Assembly (NCBI GenBank): GCA_051294375.1 | Contig: JBJCIZ010000239.1 | Location: 6,363,996-6,427,995 of the forward strand | Source: Paraspadella gotoi | Taxonomy: Eukaryota > Chaetognatha | DNA: 64,000 bases | Direction of reading: 5' to 3' | Part shown: one piece after another, positions 52,301 through 58,233 of the stretch | Layout of the letters: every line of letters starts with the position of its first letter | Position numbering within the stretch: the first letter of the stretch is position 1 | Made by a program: the position numbers and the translations under genes | The notes under the pieces: model-generated | Told to the model about the DNA's origin: nothing | The model's input: only the letters and a program-made list of their open reading frames with translations | Databases searched by the model: none

Positions 52301-55300
52301 TCTTTCTCTACTTATCCCCAATCCACTCTCCATTCTCTGTTCTTTGTTAAAAACCTTTATCTCTCTCTAGCTCTACTCTAATAAAGACAGCTTTTCAGTA
52401 ATATGTCAATTTAAACTTAATTCCCATTATTTTTAATTATTATTTCAAATTTTTTTAATTATTATTATTACCATTAGTAGAATTAATATTATTATTATTA
52501 TTTTCAATTATTTTTAATTATTATCTTTTAAAGAAAAAAAATTAGAATGATGGAGATTTAAGTTCGTCTTTTGATCAAGAAAAAACTAAATTTTTAAAAA
52601 TCATTGAGAATTAATATTGTATTTCAGTTTAATTTGCTCTTTATCTAGCAAAAAGGTTAGGAAAAAAAATGTTGTGGCATTTCTATAAATTTCCTATACA
52701 AGTAATTTTTTTTTTAACTGAGGTAAAAAATATTACCTATAATTTTGAATTGATTGAGGATATGACTAAGCTTGCCAAAACTCATTGCCCATTGCTTGAA
52801 AAACAAAGATAAAAAATAAAATATAATAAAAATCTAACTTTTTGTTACATTTAAAATTAATTTCATTAAAATTGGAACTATAAAAACACATATAGGCTGA
52901 AAAACTTACTTCCGGTTAAGGCCACGCCCCATAATAACAAGATATTTTTTAAATTTTATAAAAAAAAATAGGAGAAGAAGCTACTGGTATTTTTTAACTA
53001 ATATTGGTAAAAAATCCTTATGTTATAGCATATTAAACCTCTTTCTTTAAAAATTATTACATTTTGCGCTATATTTTTTTTGCATCAATACTTGTTTACT
53101 TTGACGCTCGATTGGGTTTATTAGCAACAACATTTTTTGCTTAAACAGGCTTTTAAAATGAATTTAAGTTAAGAAATAATGAAAACCGACCGAGGGAGAA
53201 CTTTGTATGGGGTTTTTTGAGGCTGGGGAACTCTAATACTTTGCTCTTTTTTGTTTCTTTTTTTAAGTATTTTTTTTTTTTCATCAATTCATTTTTTTTA
53301 TTAATTATTTATTTACGTATTTATTTTTTTATTTAATTATTTATTTATGTATTTATTTATTTATTTAAATACATTTCAATTCTCCCCCCATTAAATAGAC
53401 TGCGAAGATCGATCCTTTCTTTGTCGCGACGATTCTTATTTGTCAAAAGTCTGCGCGACTTCGTCCGGCCGCCGCTTCGTCTGCTGCGTTTCCTGCGCGG
53501 ATCACGCTGGATTAGGTACGGGGGGAGGGCGCTGTGAGAGCTAAGAAGGGTGGATAATAGAAGAAAATCCCGCCCACGATAATTAGCGGTCATCGGCTGA
53601 GCAGATAATTAATTATTTGTTTAATTTAATTAATCAATTTGGTTTTATATTTTATTAATTTATTTTAAATATAAATGAAGCTATATTAATTAAGTAATAA
53701 ATAAAATAGTTATTCAAACAATTAATTAATTAGTTAACTAATTAATTAATATATTAATTCGTTAATTAATTAATGTATTAGGATGCGTTGTCTGATTAGC
53801 TGATGAGGTAAATTATCACGGAAACTTTATGGACGGCCGGACGGACATAAAGTTTCGATGGAATCGTGGACGTGTAGATGAGTTTAAATGGGAGAAACAT
53901 AATTTTTTGCATAATTTATGAGATGATTTAAGTGAATGACCGACAAGATTTAGGGGGGGACCGACGGACCGACAATGTTAATTATAGAGTCGGAAACTGC
54001 TGATAAACAGATCCGTCTAAAAAGTCTATTGTAAAGTTTCTCGGGGTCCAATATTAGAATAATTAGAATAATATTATTACAAACATAATAGACCTAGTGG
54101 TAAAATTCTGCTTTCACTGTCTGAGATTTTTGCTTCTTTTTAGTAATTTTGTAAAACAAATTAATCATTAAAACAAATTATAAAACTTATTTCCCAAATA
54201 AACTAACCTTCACACTTAACTCCCCCCTTACCCCAGTTGGCGAAAGTATAATTGTGCTCATCTAGTTTTCGTCTTATTGCAGCAACTTCACCACTCGACA
54301 ATATCATTCCGGATCCTGACGACGACGACGACGCGTTGGACTCCAAGCATTCCTCTCCCACTCTATCTGCCGCCTTCCTTCGTTCGTCAAATCCGACCGT
54401 AGCGCCGTCTCGAGGTTCTCTTGACATTTTGAACGTTCATTTGTTTTGTACTTAACCAATTTAAGCGGTTCTACGATAAATTGTAAAAATATTGAAAAAA
54501 AGCCAAATCAATAAATAGTAGAAAAGTAAAATTTAAACGAAAATGGCAATGACGGCTGTTAATGAACTGACTCGGGGGTGCAGAATAGCTAGCAGTTCGT
54601 CCCTACCTCCACGCGGTGTGACCGGGATCATCCTTTCGGATGGCAACAGAGACGGGAGGCTCAAGCCAACAAGGAGAAGGAAAAACCCAAAGGCGGAATC
54701 CCGATGTGTTTCTTGGGTAACGGAGTGGGGAAGGCCCAGCCGACTTGGTCACATCCCCCCTTATTCCTCCCCTTTTCCCTCTCCCCCTCTTTTCCCCCCA
54801 CCCTTTTTAAACAACATTCTGGCTGCAGCCTCTCAAGGCACTGTTGCCTGTCATCTAAGACAGCTTTGAGAGTGGGATAGTCTCTGGTTGGACGAATGTC
54901 TCTTCAGGTCAAGGGGTGCAGAATAATTTTACATTATGGCCGAGTTGCTTGACAGTATAGAAAGCTTTATTTCGTATAATAGTCCTTATCTTTTTCCAAG
55001 TTCTTATTGCCATGCAAACGGAAGTACAAATGAGTTTTTTTCTGTAATGTATTTTTAAGCCAATATATGTATTATATTATATTATGAAATTGGTACCGTA
55101 CAACCAATATAAAAATTATCCATTCATTTAATAAATAAGCCATATTGCCCCTGACTTTGGACAGGCTTTGGTGGTTTAAGGCCTCCATCACTCTTACAAG
55201 ATAATGACATAGCAGGTCCCTGCAAGCTTTCAATCAAGACTCTCTCTTATATAACAGAACTTTCAGCATGGCACAGTTATAAATAGAAAAAATTGTAGTT

Positions 55301-57334
55301 TTAAAATAAATCAAGTTATAAAAGAAACAAATTCTTCTTCTATCAAATTTTGTCTTTTTCCCCAACAGCGTCGTCGTCCGTCCCTCTCTCGGCTCCAAAC
55401 GCCTCTTCCCACGCTTCTGCCCACTCCTCCGTCTCCAGCGCCACCTGGTCCTCCTTCGACGACTTCTTCGCCGAAGATTCGGACGAGGAGATCCTCTCCG
55501 CCCTGCAGACGCTGCTGCTGATGCGGCGGGAGGGCGAGGAGGTGACGACGCCTTTCGACGAGCTGCTGGAGAGGCTGGAAGGGGAGGAGGAAGAGGCCGT
55601 GACAGGAAACGTCGACGACGATAGATTGGAAAAGGGCGGGAAAAATGAAGTCAGCGACGATTTGGCCGGAAAAATGCACGGTAAATATTTTTTATGGCTA
55701 AATTTTACTTTCGCTGACCGGGTTTTGGCTATTTTTAAAAAAACTACTTGAAAATACTTATTTTGCTTTTGCTTCAGTTTCCCGAAATTGTTAATTTGAA
55801 AGCTCCTCTCTTGTTTTCCACTTCCCCTAAAGAGTAACGTAAAAATTATTTCATTTCGTCGCCCTCTACAGGCGCCGTGGATAAAACAGCAATCGGAGAA
55901 ACAAATGAGCATCGCCGCGTGACGATTGGCTCCGCCATCGATCGGCCAACGGCAAAGGGCGAAGGTCGAAACGAGGAATTCGCCGAGAAGGCCGTCTACA
56001 GGACGACTACCTCCTTCGCGACGAAGACTCGCTACGACGAAAACGGAAAAACGTTCGTCGCTGAGAGGAAAGGGGCCTCGACGTCAAAGGAATCTCCGGC
56101 GGAAAAACTTTCGATCAACGACGAAAATTTGAACGACTTTTCCGCCTTCGACGTCTACGGCGAACCTGACGGCGAATTGGAGAAGACGATCAGCGAAGAT
56201 CTTGAAGCGGAACCGCGGAGGGCCTCGGAGGAGGGTCTTGGGATCTCCGTCCAACATCCCGAGGGCCAAACGCCGACGATCGATTCGTCCCTGCGATCAA
56301 CTCCTCCATCAAACTGGGGTCTCTTCGCTACGCAGAGCGCCGGCCTTGCCACGACCAGTTCCGGCCGCTCAACGTTTTCGACCACACCGTTCAGACCGCC
56401 GACCATACCGCCCAGCCGCTCGACCACACCGCCTTACCATTCGACACCCTCTCCTGAGAAATTCTCCGTCCGCGTGATCAATTCATCCTCGGACGGCCAC
56501 GCGTTTCGGGTTACATCAAAGGCCGAGCCAACTTCCATCTTCGTCCACGGCGCCGTCAAATATTCCACCGACTTCCCCTTCGTCCCCGAAGACCCCGTCG
56601 TCTCCGGCTTCAAGTCCAAGCGGATCGTCGAGACGATCTCTGTCGAGACAAAAGGCTCGTCGAGTCCCTCGTCCAGTAGACCCTCTTCGAAGGCGCGACG
56701 CCGCAAACAGAAGCGCAAGAGGCGCCGTAAAGGGAAGCGGAAAAAGGGTGGGCGTCGCCTCAATAACCGGCGTCGTACTCCGGCCTCCAAGCGGCCCAGC
56801 TTCAGGGATTTCTTGCGAGGAAGGACGCCGGCGTCGCGCGCCGGAAGCGAGGAGACAGAAGGCGGAAAACCGGCGAGGCGATCCTCGAACGACGGTTCCC
56901 TTTCTCGTCCGGCGATAGTAACGTTCCTCGACAAGACGCCACTTTATTCCGAGCGTCGGACGACGCCGGCGAGCGGAGTCACCGTGGACGCCGGTCTTCA
57001 AGCGGTGGCCGCGCCGCTCGTAGAGTTCGCCGAGCCGTCGTCGTCGCTTATTCGTCCGCCCGTTCGTGCCCCAGTTCGATTTACCGTTCGACGGCCGATC
57101 CGGCCAGCGTTGCCGATCCGGCCAGCGTTGCCGAGACTCTCCCGGCCGGCGATGGCTTTTAGACAAAAGTTTATCGAGATACCGCGAAAGAGCGAGCGAA
57201 GGAACCGTGAGGACGGAACAGGCGCGTCCGGCGCCCCGATTTCTTCGAGGACATTCCAAGGGCGGCGTCGGAGCGAGGCGGAGACGGCGCCGGGAAATTC
57301 CATCGAGCAAAGACGAGTTCCGGTTCCGCGTTGA
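25727..57334 (+). CDS. ADAMTS2/3/14-like procollagen N-proteinase, about 27 exons
   Basis: This is a secreted zinc metalloproteinase of the ADAMTS family, about 1,830 residues. Exons: 25727-25819, 26404-26443, 26930-27143, 30677-30873, 31374-31567, 35307-35672, 36188-36323, 37352-37531, 37890-38014, 38608-38760, 39195-39318, 39544-39706, 40157-40329, 40515-40693, 41015-41132, 43068-43189, spacer exon (disrupted, 43594-44348), 45785-45911, 48175-48249, 48608-48686, about 49180-49309, 49439-49610, 50179-50298, 53399-53515, 54283-54414, 55369-55680, 55872-57334. Phases match at nearly every junction. Four TSP1 repeats plus [31 protein letters not shown] and HTKKGPPLPGT resemble the ADAMTS2/3/14 subgroup, which removes N-propeptides from fibrillar procollagens. 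Subgroup and substrate are inferred from motifs. Odd points are Asp-rich inserts, a broken spacer exon and a very long tail. An AATAAA signal lies at 57,531. Confidence 0.92.
25850..26400. other. ADAMTS intron 1 with tRNA-derived SINE
   Basis: The intron contains a short (GA)n run near 25,830-25,845 and a minus-strand SINE head at about 26,100-26,225. Confidence 0.6.
26100..26225 (-). mobile_element. tRNA-derived SINE, minus orientation
   Basis: Read on the minus strand the segment begins GGCCCCATAGTTACGCAC. It contains an A-box-like TGGCCTAACGC and, about 50 bases on, a B-box-like GGGTTCTACCCCC, the spacing of an internal RNA polymerase III promoter. It lies in ADAMTS intron 1. Confidence 0.5.
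26744..26905 (+). mobile_element. tRNA-derived SINE
   Basis: The head is tRNA-like: ACCCGGTGGCTCATTGAGTA holds an A box and CCGGGTTCAATCCC is a near-perfect B box. The body includes CTCCGAGAAGCGTGAGGACG and ends around AGCCTGGTTCCAAGCCC. A diverged minus-strand copy of the same body lies at about 62,150-62,280. The element ends only about 25 bases before the acceptor of ADAMTS exon 3. Confidence 0.7.
28110..28245 (+). repeat. 31-bp minisatellite, four copies
   Basis: The unit GGATAAGACCGGTATGCGAG plus CGGTGGTTAGA is repeated about four times with almost no divergence, which suggests recent expansion. Confidence 0.9.
28275..28605. repeat. Family-T element with inverted ends and telomere-like core
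   Basis: The left end (TTTTCCAAGAGTGCCTCATT) and right end (GGGGCGTTCTCGGAAAATG) are approximate inverted repeats. The core is CCTTAATCCTTAACCCTAAT-type sequence. Confidence 0.65.
28965..29205 (-). repeat. Dispersed repeat family A, long copy
   Basis: This minus-oriented copy includes CTTGCAGGGACCTGCTATGT, GGAGGCCTTAAACCACCAAA, TAAATGAATGG and the terminal GTACCAATTTCATA. Its length (about 240 bases) suggests a fuller element than the partial copies elsewhere. Confidence 0.7.
29725..29865 (+). repeat. Tandem repeat, about 52-bp unit, three copies
   Basis: Units contain GGCGGGAATGTCAGATATGG followed by an AAATTTAACTAAGATGTCAG segment, repeated about three times with few differences. Confidence 0.8.
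30040..30445. mobile_element. Foldback element with long inverted ends
   Basis: GTAGTAATATCCTTATAAAAT at about 30,080 reappears inverted as ATTTTATAAGGATATTACTA near 30,435. The internal flanks (CTGATTTGGATTCG on the left, GAAGAATCTGAATC on the right) are also inverted, giving arms of at least 100 bases. Similar arm sequence occurs at about 44,560-44,660 and 45,120-45,260, so this is a family. I found no transposase. Confidence 0.6.
30677..31567 (+). CDS. ADAMTS exons 4-5: prodomain with repeat inserts
   Basis: Exon 4 (30677-30873) begins [12 protein letters not shown] and contains [11 protein letters not shown], the prodomain Cys motif. It then runs into about 24 residues of repeated DDDG before ending at CGCA|GTGAGT. 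Exon 5 (31374-31567) reads [13 protein letters not shown], then about 25 residues of Gly/Ser repeat ([13 protein letters not shown]), then [15 protein letters not shown]. Family prodomains have an ALSxCxGLRGxI segment here, so the Gly/Ser run sits inside the conserved motif, between the Cys and the GVYGFI part. The Asp/Gly run is encoded by GAC/GGC repeats and the Gly/Ser run by GGC/AGC repeats. Confidence 0.85.
30900..31250. repeat. Degenerate GAGCTGTGATTAGGC repeats in intron 4
   Basis: Directly downstream of the exon-4 donor, about 20 diverged copies of a 12-15-base word (GAGCTGTGATTAGG, GGGCCGTGGTTG and similar) fill about 250 bases. A (GAT)n/(GAC)n tract follows to about 31,250. Confidence 0.7.
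31650..31920. repeat. Inverted pair of family-A repeats
   Basis: A plus copy (31,650-31,730) and a minus copy (31,805-31,920) of family A face each other with about 75 bases between, so the RNA could form a long hairpin. It lies in ADAMTS intron 5. Confidence 0.75.
32340..32695 (-). repeat. Family-T element abutting the CD225 gene 3' end
   Basis: The telomere-like array (GGGTTAGGGCTTAGGGTTTA units, some in an exact repeat of about 66 bases at 32,445-32,560) ends with ATGGGGCGCTTTTGAAAA. It directly abuts the stop codon of the antisense CD225 gene, so it would form part of its 3' UTR. An AATAAA on the minus strand (32,628-32,633) lies within it. Confidence 0.65.
32703..34746 (-). CDS. CD225/dispanin-family two-helix membrane protein, nested antisense
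   Basis: Four minus-strand exons join in phase to a 172-residue protein: 34732-34746 (MKTFK, tentative), 33619-33826, 33128-33246 and 32703-32879. The total of 519 bases including the stop is divisible by three. The first half is Pro/Ala-rich ([25 protein letters not shown]). Helix 1 is [21 protein letters not shown] loop [20 protein letters not shown] carries the family's Gly-Asp...Ala...Ser...Ala pattern, and helix 2 is [18 protein letters not shown]225 proteins (IFITM, proline-rich transmembrane and synapse-differentiation types) insert in membranes with this topology and affect trafficking or fusion; the role here is unknown. The gene lies wholly in ADAMTS intron 5. The last three exons are well supported; the first rests on phase fit and a GTGGGC donor. 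Confidence 0.75.
34600..35000 (-). promoter_or_regulatory. CpG-rich 5' region of the nested CD225 gene
   Basis: About 250 bases around 34,650-34,900 are GC- and CpG-rich, unlike the AT-rich intron, and lie directly upstream of the tentative start codon on the minus strand. They likely hold the promoter and 5' UTR. Frames on both strands stay open but resemble no protein I know. Confidence 0.35.
35307..35672 (+). CDS. ADAMTS exon 6: end of prodomain, furin-like site, start of protease
   Basis: This is a 122-codon exon, phase 0 at both ends. It starts after CTACCCTCGTCAG with a linker rich in Arg, Ser and Gln. A basic stretch, RTQRR (about residues 324-328), fits the R-X-X-R proprotein-convertase cleavage rule. 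Eight residues later the catalytic domain opens with [19 protein letters not shown] and ends LYLLTMMRI, matching the family's first strand and helix. The donor is ATA|GTGAGT. A second open frame overlaps the linker, so the exact upstream boundary is less certain than the catalytic part. Confidence 0.8.
35700..36160. repeat. Degenerate GATTGTCATTGTCGTT repeats in intron 6
   Basis: Nearly the whole intron consists of diverged copies of a short word such as GATTGTCATTGTCGTTGTT, starting within about 30 bases of the donor. It encodes nothing recognisable. Confidence 0.75.
36188..38760 (+). CDS. ADAMTS exons 7-10: zinc-protease catalytic domain
   Basis: Exons 36188-36323, 37352-37531, 37890-38014 and 38608-38760 complete the reprolysin-type protease. 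Exon 7 carries [11 protein letters not shown] and [16 protein letters not shown]. Exon 8 has [10 protein letters not shown], an Asp run (seven Asp, Ser, five Asp), then [14 protein letters not shown] and [14 protein letters not shown]. Exon 9 has the zinc site [13 protein letters not shown] (His about 483, 487 and 493, catalytic Glu 484) and the Met-turn GSVMAPLV (Met about 510). Exon 10 has the WSRCSFWEM helix and LSCLND that end the domain. All catalytic residues are present, so the enzyme should be active. The Asp run replaces the usual short surface loop before the GDVTIFFTR strand. Confidence 0.92.
38015..38530 (+). repeat. Minisatellite copying the exon-9 end and its splice donor
   Basis: The last 21 bases of exon 9 plus the start of intron 9 (GTCATGGCGCCGCTAGTTAA, then GGTGGGTTGTG) form the first unit of a tandem array of about 16 diverged copies of a roughly 31-base unit. 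The units often alternate between two variants (CTCTTTTAGATAGGTTTT and CAAATTAAAGTGTGTTGCG). Several copies keep a GT at the position of the authentic donor. Confidence 0.85.
39195..39706 (+). CDS. ADAMTS exons 11-12: disintegrin-like domain and start of TSP1-1
   Basis: Exon 11 (39195-39318) encodes [20 protein letters not shown], followed by [19 protein letters not shown], with the Cys spacing of the disintegrin-like domain. Exon 12 (39544-39706) continues [20 protein letters not shown] and, after an Asp-rich insert (DDDDN followed by seven Asp), opens the central thrombospondin type 1 repeat with [13 protein letters not shown], whose Trp residues are the usual C-mannosylation sites. Phases 0, 1 and 2 join neighbours exactly. 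Confidence 0.92.
39395..39505 (-). repeat. Family-T element fragment
   Basis: Short CCCCTAACCTAATTTTTAA sequence ends with ATGGAGAGCTTTTGGAAAAT, about 40 bases before the acceptor of exon 12. Confidence 0.5.
39710..40080. repeat. Degenerate TTTGTT-rich intron 12
   Basis: The first 370 bases of the intron are diverged TTTGTTTGTTTTTTGTCTTTTG words. Long Phe/Leu/Val frames here are artefacts of this composition. Confidence 0.75.
40157..41132 (+). CDS. ADAMTS exons 13-15: TSP1-1 end and cysteine-rich domain
   Basis: Exon 13 (40157-40329) gives [20 protein letters not shown], then [20 protein letters not shown], closing TSP1-1 with its six Cys and entering the Cys-rich domain. Exon 14 (40515-40693) has a basic Lys/Arg stretch, a run of eight Ser, then [17 protein letters not shown]. 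Exon 15 (41015-41132) has [25 protein letters not shown] and IEGQCVK, matching the family's VxDGTxC...VCxxGxC signature. The basic and poly-Ser stretches in exon 14 appear to be lineage-specific insertions. Confidence 0.9.
40691..40932 (+). repeat. Minisatellite copying the exon-14 end and its splice donor
   Basis: The exon-14 end and donor (GAG|GTTGTGGTC) is the first unit of about six copies of a roughly 37-base repeat, GAGGTTGTGGTCAGTTTTGT followed by GGGATTTATGGTCAAAT. Most copies retain GAG|GTTGTGG, that is, a duplicate of the exon/intron junction. Confidence 0.88.
41138..41655 (+). repeat. Family-T element with 26-bp GGATTAGGTTAAA array
   Basis: The terminal motif CCTTGTTTTCCCAAAGCGC starts about 6 bases after the exon-15 donor. 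It is followed by about 16 copies of a 26-base dimer, GGATTAGGTTAAA and GGATTAAGGTTAA. Confidence 0.85.
41690..41760 (+). repeat. GACAGACCGACC-type short repeat
   Basis: The block AACATAAGTGGGACAGACGG plus degenerate GACC/GACG words recurs near 435, 20,880, 22,795, 27,200 (-) and 37,100. Each copy is about 70 bases and often lies next to AACATAAGTGGGA and a GAGTACTCGCG-like end. It is part of a dispersed element I cannot name. Confidence 0.6.
42410..42600 (+). repeat. (AAAG)n microsatellite
   Basis: A long AAAG/AAGA run in intron 15. The Lys/Glu frame on the plus strand and the Phe/Leu/Ser frame on the minus strand are repeat translations. Confidence 0.95.
43068..43189 (+). CDS. ADAMTS exon 16: end of Cys-rich, start of spacer
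   Basis: Encodes [20 protein letters not shown], then [15 protein letters not shown], the highly conserved CGVCGG motif that ends the Cys-rich domain. Starts in phase 1 after CACCTGTCAG and ends in phase 0 at AAGCAG|GTGCAG. Confidence 0.93.
43594..44348 (+). pseudogene. ADAMTS spacer exon 17, disrupted by inverted duplication
   Basis: The exon expected between exons 16 and 18 is present in pieces. A forward first half (43594-43667, after CCCCCTTAG) has several one-base deletions. A complete copy lies on the minus strand (44013-44201) with its own acceptor (CACTTAG) and donor (GTGAGA), reading [20 protein letters not shown], then [19 protein letters not shown], then KLVYTK, with one base missing near its end. 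A forward second half (44247-44348) reads [19 protein letters not shown] and ends ...KA in phase 1, exactly what exon 18 needs. As assembled, the plus-strand gene cannot encode an intact spacer. This may be a real rearrangement or an assembly artefact. Confidence 0.8.
43710..44665. repeat. Large imperfect palindrome around the spacer exon
   Basis: The left arm (about 43,710-44,113) and right arm (about 44,247-44,665) are reverse complements over about 400 bases with small indels. They include exonic sequence, a family-A fragment (GGTGGTTTAAGGCCTCCAT) and AT-rich intron. The 133-base centre carries the first half of the minus-strand exon copy and its acceptor. Confidence 0.85.
44665..45365. 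mobile_element. Inverted-repeat (foldback) element in intron 17
   Basis: CATTAAGTGGGTTAAAAA at about 44,675 and its inverse (TTTTTGACCCACTTAATG) near 45,115 are nearly perfect inverted repeats. The sequences outside them (to about 44,440 and 45,360) are also homologous in inverted orientation, including GATTTGAATTC/GAATCCAAATC-like words and a TTAGAATTTT end. It is related to the foldback at 30,040-30,445. The tRNA-Leu fragment sits inside it. No coding capacity is visible. Confidence 0.55.
44732..44776 (+). mobile_element. Retro-inserted 3' half of tRNA-Leu with CCA end
   Basis: A 45-base insert starts CCAGTATCTTCGGAGGCG, continues with the T arm GTGGGTTCGAATCCCAC and acceptor strand CGCTGCCA, then an encoded CCA. 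It corresponds to a tRNA-Leu from the 3' side of the anticodon stem to the mature CCA end. It is flanked on both sides by the identical 18-base sequence CATTTAAGGAAAAACTCA (44714-44731 and 44777-44794). Encoded CCA is not templated in eukaryotic tRNA genes, so a processed tRNA fragment was probably reverse-transcribed and integrated. Confidence 0.85.
45380..45780. repeat. (AATC)n/(CAAT)n degenerate microsatellite
   Basis: About 400 bases of AATCAATCAACCAATC-type words run up to the exon-18 acceptor. Confidence 0.9.
45785..45911 (+). CDS. ADAMTS exon 18: end of spacer domain
   Basis: Phase-1 start (split Gly) to phase-2 end. Encodes [20 protein letters not shown], a four-Asp run (TDDDDF), then [12 protein letters not shown], matching the beta-strand end of ADAMTS spacers (E-L-x-A-x-G-P ... 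Y-x-F/Y-T-x-P). The donor CTCAG|GTTCCC is also the start of a repeat array. Confidence 0.88.
45900..48020 (+). repeat. Minisatellite copying the exon-18 end and its splice donor
   Basis: CTGCCCCTCAG|GTTCCCTATT begins a 63-90-base unit continuing CTTAGCCCTAAATCC and TAATCTTTAATCCTTCACT. Diverged copies start near 45,900, 45,966, 46,030, 47,868 and 47,948. An unrelated 1.8-kb block interrupts the array. Confidence 0.8.
46092..47866. other. High-complexity block inside intron 18
   Basis: About 1.77 kb of near-balanced base composition with no microsatellites, no long homopolymers, no internal repeats and no frame above 114 codons, unlike every other intron in the window. The left part is richer in A/C and the last 150 bases are clearly G/T-rich. 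It is inserted precisely within the minisatellite array. I recognise nothing in it. It could be a unique insertion, foreign DNA or erroneous sequence. Confidence 0.6.
48175..49309 (+). CDS. ADAMTS exons 19-21: TSP1-2 and start of TSP1-3
   Basis: Exon 19 (48175-48249) reads [20 protein letters not shown], then QSGCS. Exon 20 (48608-48686) continues [20 protein letters not shown], a shortened TSP1 repeat. Exon 21 (about 49180-49309) gives [20 protein letters not shown], then [19 protein letters not shown], closing TSP1-2 and opening TSP1-3. The exon 20/21 junction is uncertain. A GT donor after CCCGAAAAA is in phase 0, but the upstream side of exon 21 is an A/C-rich low-complexity tract with no clean polypyrimidine acceptor. 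A GC donor (GTCAG|GCC) with acceptor AAAAG|A would keep the frame. Confidence 0.75.
48690..49175. other. ADAMTS intron 20, low complexity
   Basis: A (GATT)n patch near 48,715-48,735, then A/C-rich AAAACAAAAC sequence up to the next exon. No gene is seen. Confidence 0.6.
49439..50298 (+). CDS. ADAMTS exons 22-23: TSP1-3 end and TSP1-4
   Basis: Exon 22 (49439-49610) reads [23 protein letters not shown], then [17 protein letters not shown]. It closes TSP1-3 and opens TSP1-4 with the W-x-x-G-x-W-x-x-C-S-x-x-C-G signature. Exon 23 (50179-50298) has [27 protein letters not shown] and KKDPCPYG, completing six Cys. Phases 0, 1 and 1 match neighbours. I chose the acceptor at 50,178 over the AG five bases later because it gives [11 protein letters not shown]. 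Both keep the frame. Confidence 0.9.
50410..50625 (-). mobile_element. tRNA-derived SINE, minus orientation
   Basis: On the minus strand CATTGGTGCAGGAGGCAAG holds an A-box-like motif and GGTTCTAGCCCGGAG a B box. The body continues GGGGCTTAACCCGCGTGTAA and ends near ATTGAACGTTCTGTCAC. A plus-oriented relative lies at 61,133-61,320 in the ZFAND4-like gene. Confidence 0.65.
50626..53398. other. ADAMTS intron 23, mostly AT-rich
   Basis: Largely AT-rich unique sequence with a short (AG)n at 51,710-51,736 and (TTTA)n at 53,320-53,370. The only frames worth a note are described separately at 51,861-52,267. Confidence 0.6.
51861..52267 (+). pseudogene. Possible small coding remnant in intron 23
   Basis: A 44-codon frame at 51,861 ([20 protein letters not shown]...) is followed by a frame at 52,046-52,267 whose central segment (GTGAGC...TTTTTTTGCAACAG, about 36 bases) looks like a tiny intron. 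Removing it would join PLPPDSK to [19 protein letters not shown] without losing the frame. Composition is more coding-like than the surroundings. I recognise no family. It may be a decayed transposable-element gene or a chance. Confidence 0.2.
53399..53515 (+). CDS. ADAMTS exon 24: PLAC domain
   Basis: Phase-1 exon of 38 full codons encoding [20 protein letters not shown], then RRFVCCVSC. This is the six-Cys pattern ending in CCxxC that defines the PLAC (protease and lacunin) domain of several ADAMTS proteins, including the procollagen N-proteinases. Confidence 0.9.
   Translation, partial: TAKIDPFFVATILICQKSARLRPAAASSAAFPARITLD
54283..55680 (+). CDS. ADAMTS exons 25-26: start of C-terminal tail
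   Basis: Exon 25 (54283-54414) encodes a Ser/Pro-rich segment with a five-Asp run ([11 protein letters not shown]). Exon 26 (55369-55680) encodes an acidic, helix-prone region with [30 protein letters not shown] and [15 protein letters not shown]. Phase 1 throughout. I recognise no domain. The acidic helix region stands between the PLAC domain and the basic final exon. An earlier in-frame ATG at 55,350 lies upstream of the CCCCAACAG acceptor and I do not take it as a start. Confidence 0.85.
55084..55260 (+). repeat. Dispersed repeat family A, long copy
   Basis: Carries GAAATTGGTACCG...CAACC, TTAATAAATAAGCCATATTG, GGCTTTGGTGGTTTAAGGCC and AGGTCCCTGCAAGCTTTC, the mirror image of the copy at 28,965-29,205. 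Confidence 0.75.
55872..57334 (+). CDS. ADAMTS terminal exon 27: long Ser/Pro/basic tail
   Basis: A 1,463-base terminal exon adds about 486 residues without recognised domains. It is Ser/Thr/Pro-rich ([20 protein letters not shown]), with a highly basic stretch ([20 protein letters not shown]) and a repeated IRPALP motif ([20 protein letters not shown]). ADAMTS2/3/14 also have unstructured tails after PLAC, but shorter. A basic, disordered tail in a secreted protease could bind acidic matrix polysaccharide or be cleaved off; that is inference. Stop TGA at 57,332-57,334. Confidence 0.88.
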
Positions 57335-58227
57335 GCTACGGTTGCGCAAGTTTAATTCATTTAATATTATTATTATTTCTATCGTTATTAATTATTGATT
57401 CTTTTTTTTTAATTAGTTGAATATTTCGCAAGGTTATTTTTTTTCCGTTTTTTAACTAACTTTTTTCTGCCAACGCGATCGACTAGGAATTAAATTGAAA
57501 CCAATTGATTTGAAAACGTCATGTATTTGTAATAAAAAAAAATTATTTATTGTGACTTTTCTAGTCTACTCAATGGAAAAAACTATTTTTTTTTGTCAGA
57601 AGGGGAGTTTGATTTGTTTTCATGCGTGATATAAGCTTGGACGTTTTATTACAACATTATTCATAAAAAAAAAATAAGGCAGCGATGGAGCGAGGGCAGC
57701 CAGAATATTCGATAGATGTTTAATATAAACAACCTTACATATAACCAAAACTTGGTTAAGAACGATTCGCATTGACTGGAATATACGTCAACAAACAATA
57801 CGCATGAAATGAAAAAAAACAAAAAAACCATTAGGCATTAAATTATAATAATAAATAATGAAATATTTTTTTTTTACGCGGGCGTCAACGGCATTATGTT
57901 AGGGACGAAAAAAATCCAGGGAAATAAAAAAATAGACTAGAATGGATTCTTTTCTTTTATATCAGATCGCGGATATGAATGGACCAAAAAAATTAATTTG
58001 GTTAAAACATAAAGAGGCACTTGTAAAACTACGTTCTACCATAAATGATAATTCCAGGGAGCAGGTCTAAGAAAATAACGAGATCTAAAAAAAAAAAGTA
58101 AAATTGACTGTGGGGGGAGGAAGGTTTTTTTTGGGGGGGAGAAATTCAAGCAACGTTCCTTTTATGAGGCAGATAGACCAAAAAAAAAAAAAAACCACGA
58201 AACCTTGGGAGTTTTTTTTTTTTTTAG
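57335..58227. other. Short intergenic region between convergent genes
   Basis: About 1 kb of AT-rich DNA between the ADAMTS stop and the ZFAND4-like stop. It contains AATAAA at 57,531-57,536 (+). Confidence 0.7.
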
Positions 58228-58233
58228 ATTTAT
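58228..58233 (-). terminator. Polyadenylation signal of the ZFAND4-like gene
   Basis: AATAAA on the minus strand, about 100 bases past the stop codon. Confidence 0.55.

Noticed and set aside
55350-55368. ATG at 55,350 as a gene start
   Set aside because: It precedes the CCCCAACAG acceptor used to join exon 25 in phase, so it is intronic.
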